From Ruminococcaceae bacterium UBA1213 (GTDB lineage: Bacteria; Bacillota; Clostridia; Oscillospirales; Acutalibacteraceae): 10,987 bases of DNA. How positions within the stretch are numbered: position 1 is the first letter of the stretch; every line of letters starts with the position of its first letter. The position numbers and the translations under genes are program-made. Shown here piece by piece: positions 7,860 through 10,987 of this stretch. The stretch spans positions 2,332 through 13,318 of the forward strand of contig DBXL01000233.1 of assembly GCA_002309275.1 (NCBI GenBank), in the 5' to 3' direction. The notes under the pieces are model-generated. The model searched no databases. It was not told where the DNA came from and worked only from the letters and a program-made list of their open reading frames with translations.

Positions 7860-8935
7860 GAATTGAAGAAATATGGTGGAAACGCCTTACCAATCCGTCC
7901 AACTTTGCAGAGAATATCATATATTCGGTGCTTGACGGGAAATCGGTATATGTACTGTATGAAAAAGAGATAGCGTGGAAAAAGGAACTGATACAGAACA
8001 TCGTCGAGGACATAGAAAAAGACAGTCCCAATATGAAAACGACAGTCAATGTGCCTGAAAATTACACAGAGCCTGCGGAATATATACTCCAGAAGTATTG
8101 CAGTGACGAGGAAAGAAGCAAATACTGGCCGTCAGCGGAAAACACGGTTGCCGGATTTCTTGCACGCAATTCCAAAGCCGTTCTGAATAAGAGTAATGTC
8201 ATTATGGATATATCCGATTCGGAAATGCCTGAAGAGTGGATAGACTTTGCAGAGGAGTACCATTCCTATTTTGACGAGTATGAGGAACATGGTGCATTTG
8301 TGTTTTTCATCAAAGACAGTGACGGGCATATCAAAGAATATCTCAAGGAAAAAGAGTGCCGTTGTGAAAGCATAGACTATGATGCAACTATTAATAACTT
8401 TGATATGCTCATGCTGTGCATGACGATACTCTCGGAGCAGAACTGCTCCATTCAGCAGAAACAGTATATTGCAGAAACGGCGGCGGCACTTGCAGGAGAT
8501 AATATCGTCATTGCAGGCAGGCTGGCAGAATATAAAGGAAGTCTGCCCGTGAACACGCTGAATATTGCCAAAAAGATATTCAGGGAAAATAATATTCCCT
8601 GTGAGAATATCGAAATGAGGGTAAAAAAATCTCTCTGGAAGGCACAGGTGAAAATCCTTTTTCCGATAATAGAGCAGTTCAGAAGCAGATTTATTGCGGA
8701 AAATGCAGACAGGCTCAAAGGCTATCCGCTGAATCCCTATAAAACACACAGTATATTTGAACTGGAAATAGGTCAGCTGTATCACCTTTGCATGAGCAAT
8801 AATATATTAATGAAAAAAGAACTGCAGTTTCTTGAAAAAGTCAGAGATGCAAGAAACAGTATTGCCCATCTTGATGTGGTGGCATACAATGATGTCATGT
8901 CGCTGATGGACAAGTGCATAAAATACACAGAGTAA
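7856..8935 (+). CDS. HEPN-motif partner protein of the giant ATPase
   Basis: 359 residues, soluble, co-translated with the gene before it through an ATGA overlap; GGGAGG (7841-7846) lies 9 bases before the start. The C-terminal part (about 255-359) is helical and contains LEKVRDARNSIAHLDVV. RNSIAH (R333 to H338) is the Rx4H motif of HEPN domains, many of which are metal-independent RNases that cut tRNA, rRNA or mRNA. An acidic helix with ELEIGQLYHL precedes it, as is common in such domains. The N-terminal part (1-180) alternates helices with hydrophobic strands (KSVYVLY; KSNVIMDIS; GAFVFFIKD), suggesting an alpha/beta fold like a P-loop NTPase, but no Walker A motif is present, so it may be a degenerate NTPase or adaptor. 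The overlap suggests a stable complex with the ATPase. The motif is seen directly; the HEPN call is inferred from it; RNase activity is a further inference, because some HEPN domains are non-catalytic. Confidence 0.7.
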   Translation: MRIEEIWWKRLTNPSNFAENIIYSVLDGKSVYVLYEKEIAWKKELIQNIVEDIEKDSPNMKTTVNVPENYTEPAEYILQKYCSDEERSKYWPSAENTVAGFLARNSKAVLNKSNVIMDISDSEMPEEWIDFAEEYHSYFDEYEEHGAFVFFIKDSDGHIKEYLKEKECRCESIDYDATINNFDMLMLCMTILSEQNCSIQQKQYIAETAAALAGDNIVIAGRLAEYKGSLPVNTLNIAKKIFRENNIPCENIEMRVKKSLWKAQVKILFPIIEQFRSRFIAENADRLKGYPLNPYKTHSIFELEIGQLYHLCMSNNILMKKELQFLEKVRDARNSIAHLDVVAYNDVMSLMDKCIKYTE

Positions 8936-8949
8936 ACTGAAAAATAAAA

Positions 8950-8986
8950 AAAGGACTGCTGCAAAGATGTCATACAGCAGTCCTTT
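8950..8986. terminator. Perfect 12-bp hairpin, candidate bidirectional terminator
   Basis: AAAGGACTGCTG (8950-8961) pairs perfectly with CAGCAGTCCTTT (8975-8986) around a 13-base loop. It begins 14 bases after the stop codon of the HEPN-motif gene, as expected for a terminator. On the plus strand only TTT, then GAAAATATTTTC, follows the stem. On the minus strand the stem is followed by a long T run (complement of 8941-8952), the stronger Rho-independent shape. It may stop transcription in both directions, or only attenuate read-through into the PIN-like gene. Confidence 0.65.
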
Positions 8987-8991
8987 GAAAA

Positions 8992-9006
8992 TATTTTCTG
9001 AAAATA
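8992..9006. promoter_or_regulatory. CodY-box-like palindrome upstream of the PIN-like gene
   Basis: TATTTTCTGAAAATA is a perfect 15-base palindrome around T8999. It matches the published CodY consensus AATTTTCWGAAAATT at 13 of 15 positions, differing only at the two ends. It ends 2 bases before the -35 box of the promoter at 9009. CodY responds to branched-chain amino acids and GTP in many Firmicutes. Whether this organism has CodY is unknown, and AT-rich palindromes arise easily by chance. It overlaps a second palindrome, GAAAATATTTTC (8987-8998). Confidence 0.35.
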
Positions 9007-9008
9007 TA

Positions 9009-9037
9009 TTGAATTTATCGGCAAAAGTTAATATAAT
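9009..9037 (+). promoter_or_regulatory. Near-consensus sigma-A promoter of the PIN-like gene
   Basis: TTGAAT (9009-9014) and a perfect TATAAT (9032-9037) are separated by 17 bases, the best promoter match in the window. The predicted start near 9044 gives a leader of about 29 bases. The PIN-like gene can therefore be transcribed on its own, apart from the operon before it. Confidence 0.75.
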
Positions 9038-9072
9038 ATTATTGATGTCAATGAAATAGGGTGTGAAAATGT

Positions 9073-9747
9073 ATGTCAGAAAAATCAAATGCAAAGAATA
9101 CAGCAGAAGCGGAAAATATCTCCGATATAGTAATAAGTAATCACAAGCATATCTTCCATAAACATATAGAGAATTTTTTTCTTGTGGATTACGAAAACGT
9201 AAAGCTTGACGGCTTCAACGGTATTGAAAACCGTAAAAAAACCGATTCCATATGCATATTTTACAGCATGAATGCAGACAAGATGTCTTTTGACGTTCAT
9301 GCCATACTGAGTAATACAAAGGCTGCCGTGAGTATGCAGAAGGTGAGGGTAGGCTATAAAAATGCCCTTGATTTTCAGCTTTCGTCATTTTTGGGATATG
9401 CTATCAGCCAGTGTGCCGAGAACTGCAAGAAAAAAGTCAATTTTTACATAGTGACAAAAGATAATGGCTTTAATTGTCTGATAGATTACTGGAAAAAACA
9501 GGGAACAGATGTATATATTGTCAAAAGTCTTACTACCCGTGATGAAATATATGATGAATTGGACTACAAAGTGAGAAAGCTTCTTGAAAATGAAGAAGAA
9601 GAGGATATACAGTTTGTATTGGAGTGCATAAGAAACTGTCCGACTAAAACAGCGGTGAATGCAGCCATGATGAAAAAATATGGTGACGGTCAGAAAGTCA
9701 GCAAAGTATATCAGGCAATCAAACCTTTGCTTGCCAATAAATCCTGA
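9073..9747 (+). CDS. PIN-like domain protein, putative ribonuclease
   Basis: 224 residues, soluble. Residues 35-152 show a PIN-like nuclease fold: a first strand FFLVDYENVKL with D39 and E41, a central helix KNALDFQLSSFLGYAI with D100, and the strand NFYIVTKDNGFNCLI with D130. These acidic residues fit the metal-binding site of PIN/NYN RNases. The first 34 residues look unstructured. An acidic run (ENEEEED, about 172-178) leads to a small helical tail ending in KVSKVYQAIKPLL. The start is fixed by a stop codon in the same frame at 9064-9066 and no other start between. The ribosome site (AGGG, 9058-9061) is weak and about 11 bases away, so translation may be modest. It has its own promoter and a terminator directly after it, so it is a one-gene unit. 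Next to an ATPase/HEPN operon, a role as a second nuclease is plausible but unproven. It could also be an unrelated RNA-processing enzyme. Confidence 0.75.
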   Translation: MSEKSNAKNTAEAENISDIVISNHKHIFHKHIENFFLVDYENVKLDGFNGIENRKKTDSICIFYSMNADKMSFDVHAILSNTKAAVSMQKVRVGYKNALDFQLSSFLGYAISQCAENCKKKVNFYIVTKDNGFNCLIDYWKKQGTDVYIVKSLTTRDEIYDELDYKVRKLLENEEEEDIQFVLECIRNCPTKTAVNAAMMKKYGDGQKVSKVYQAIKPLLANKS

Positions 9748-9788
9748 CGGGCGAAAGCAAAAATATTTGCTTTCGCCTGTAATTTTTG
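9748..9788 (+). terminator. Rho-independent terminator of the PIN-like gene
   Basis: GGCGAAAGCAAA (9750-9761) pairs perfectly with TTTGCTTTCGCC (9766-9777) around an AATA loop. The stem can be extended by a G-T and a C-G pair to 9748-9779, and is followed by TAATTTTTG. It begins directly after the TGA stop codon at 9745-9747. Confidence 0.9.
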
Positions 9789-9790
9789 TG

Positions 9791-9817
9791 TTGACAAATC
9801 AACTGAAAAGATATAAG
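9791..9817 (+). promoter_or_regulatory. Possible promoter of the FHA-SEDS gene
   Basis: A perfect TTGACA (9791-9796) is followed by TATAAG (9812-9817), but the spacing is only 15 bases, shorter than optimal. It lies just after the terminator and 12 bases before the ribosome site, where a promoter is expected. TAAGCT (9814-9819) at 17 bases is a weaker alternative -10 box. Confidence 0.4.
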
Positions 9818-9841
9818 CTATGTAAAATGGAGGTGATTTTA

Positions 9842-10987
9842 ATGGAAACAGTGGAAATGATAGCGTTTGCACTCAGAATCGCTACGCCTTTTCTGGCACT
9901 GGTGACACTGATTATATGTTTTGTTTCTATGAACAGGGGAAAAAGAGATGATAAAGCCCTTGCCCTGCTTTATGACGAGGCAGCCGACAAAACTTATAAA
10001 GTGATGTTCTGGGAAAATCTCATAGGCAGAAATGAAAATTCCGATATAGTGATAAAGGAAGACATGACGGTATCAAGAGCCCATGCGGTACTTTTCAACA
10101 GGGACAAAGAGTGGTATATATCCGATATAGACTCAAAGGCAGGCGTATTTGTAAACGGTCAGAAGGTGATGAAAAACTGTCCTCTGCAAAACGGGGATAA
10201 AATATCGCTTGGTTCATCTGTGCTGACTTTGAAAGATGCCGCAAGGGGCAGAATAAGAATTGCACCTTATGACAAAAGAACTTTTTCAGGCACTATGCTT
10301 GTTATTATGACGGCATTTTATATACTCATGCTGGCGGTGGAGGCTTTCATATATATAAAAGAAGTGGAAATATTTTTTCCTGCTGTCACGTTTATTGCAG
10401 CAATGTTTGCATTTTACTGGGTATCCTGCACTATTCTGAAAAGATCGGATTTTGAGCTTGAAACAATCGCACTTCTGCTTTCGGGAACCGGAGTCGTTAT
10501 CAGCAGTACATTTGTAATAGAGTGGGGCTTCAAGCAGACTGTCGGAGCAGTCATAGGAATGGGAATATATTCCGTAATTATATGGTTCATCAAAGTACCC
10601 GACAGGAGCAAATATTTCAGATATATCATGGCAGTAGTGGCAATCGGTCTTGTAGCGTCTGCCATGCTGTTCGGACAGGAAAAAAATGGTGCTGCCAACT
10701 GGATTAATATAGGCGGTATGTCACTCCAGCCGGCAGAGCTTGCAAAAGTTGCCTATATTTTTATCTGTGCCGGCACTCTCGACAGGATAAGAAAAACACA
10801 TTATGTCGTGGAATTGTTTATTATCACAATGGCGATACTTTATATGCTTTATGACATCAGCGACATAGGAATGGCACTGGTATTTTTCGGTACATTCCTG
10901 ATAGCCATATATATGTGGTCGGGCAGTTGGAAGGCTGTCACGGTTGTAATGCTGATTGCAATGGCAGCGGCTGCCGTGATAGTCATT
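9842..10987 (+). CDS. FHA domain fused to SEDS (FtsW/RodA/SpoVE) protein, C-terminus missing
   Basis: 382 codons are open up to the right edge. The start follows a strong GGAGGTGAT (9829-9837). Order: one N-terminal membrane segment (about 6-30); a cytoplasmic FHA domain (about 52-132) with the phosphothreonine-binding residues IGRN (61-64), VSRAH (77-81) and NG (105-106); then several membrane segments from about 150. GAANWINIGGMSLQPAELAK (283-302) is the hallmark SEDS block, and DISDIGMALVF (338-348) corresponds to the usual PDLGT segment with several changes. SEDS proteins polymerise lipid II into glycan strands in cell-wall growth, division or sporulation. An FHA domain would tie this to Ser/Thr phosphorylation. 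The catalytic aspartate of the family lies in a later extracellular loop, beyond this window. Division, elongation and sporulation roles cannot be told apart here. It has its own ribosome site and follows a terminator, so it is probably the first gene of a new operon. Confidence 0.88.
   Translation, partial: METVEMIAFALRIATPFLALVTLIICFVSMNRGKRDDKALALLYDEAADKTYKVMFWENLIGRNENSDIVIKEDMTVSRAHAVLFNRDKEWYISDIDSKAGVFVNGQKVMKNCPLQNGDKISLGSSVLTLKDAARGRIRIAPYDKRTFSGTMLVIMTAFYILMLAVEAFIYIKEVEIFFPAVTFIAAMFAFYWVSCTILKRSDFELETIALLLSGTGVVISSTFVIEWGFKQTVGAVIGMGIYSVIIWFIKVPDRSKYFRYIMAVVAIGLVASAMLFGQEKNGAANWINIGGMSLQPAELAKVAYIFICAGTLDRIRKTHYVVELFIITMAILYMLYDISDIGMALVFFGTFLIAIYMWSGSWKAVTVVMLIAMAAAAVIVI

Noticed and set aside
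8132..8785. 217-codon minus-strand open frame opposite the HEPN-motif gene
   Set aside because: Long, but Phe/Cys/Ile-rich with no domain pattern, and the plus-strand frame has a coupled start, a ribosome site and a HEPN motif.
9069..9142. Alternative ATG four bases upstream of the PIN-like gene start
   Set aside because: It is in another frame and meets a stop after about 23 codons; it could slightly reduce translation of the real start but is not the gene start.
2097..9747. Recent mobile island carrying the ATPase/HEPN/PIN genes
   Set aside because: No integrase, tRNA, direct-repeat attachment site or insertion sequence is visible, and base and codon use look like the flanking ilvB and FHA-SEDS genes by eye.
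10414..10707. Short open frames on both strands within the FHA-SEDS gene
   Set aside because: Both overlap strongly conserved SEDS membrane segments in another frame; shadows.

Overview
The window looks like chromosomal DNA of a moderately AT-rich Gram-positive anaerobe of the Clostridia, plausibly a Ruminococcus-like Oscillospiraceae. That placement is inferred from strong GGAGG ribosome sites, heavy AGA/ATA codon use, short intergenic gaps and an FHA-SEDS fusion of a kind I associate with Clostridia. No tRNA, rRNA, insertion sequence, integrase or CRISPR array is visible. Every gene reads as an intact frame except the two cut by the window edges.

Layout. (1) Positions 1-1867, minus strand: a biosynthetic operon ilvB-ilvN for the two subunits of acetolactate synthase, with ilvN cut by the left edge. 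(2) Positions 1868-2096: a divergent intergenic region with a good promoter on each strand. (3) Positions 2097-8935, plus strand: a two-gene operon with a 4-bp ATGA overlap. It encodes a 1920-residue protein (Sm-like N-terminus, OB/cold-shock-like segment, TPR-like repeats, long helical middle, C-terminal P-loop ATPase and winged-helix-like tail) and a 359-residue partner ending in a HEPN-type Rx4H motif. (4) Positions 8936-9072: a perfect 12-bp hairpin, an AT palindrome resembling a CodY box, and a near-consensus promoter. (5) Positions 9073-9747: a PIN-like nuclease gene followed at once by a clear terminator. (6) From 9842 to the right edge: an FHA domain fused to a SEDS (FtsW/RodA/SpoVE) membrane protein, cut by the window end.

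How the genes may work together. ilvBN is ordinary housekeeping. The section 2097-9747 is the candidate for something undescribed: a giant ATPase with two putative RNA-binding folds and a TPR scaffold, co-translated with a HEPN-type protein and followed by a PIN-like protein. This resembles NTP-dependent conflict (immunity or stress) systems in which a large STAND/AAA-type protein senses a signal and a nuclease partner cuts RNA. Immunity is an inference. A role in RNA quality control or translation stress would fit the same domains. The FHA-SEDS gene probably starts a separate cell-wall or phospho-signalling operon.
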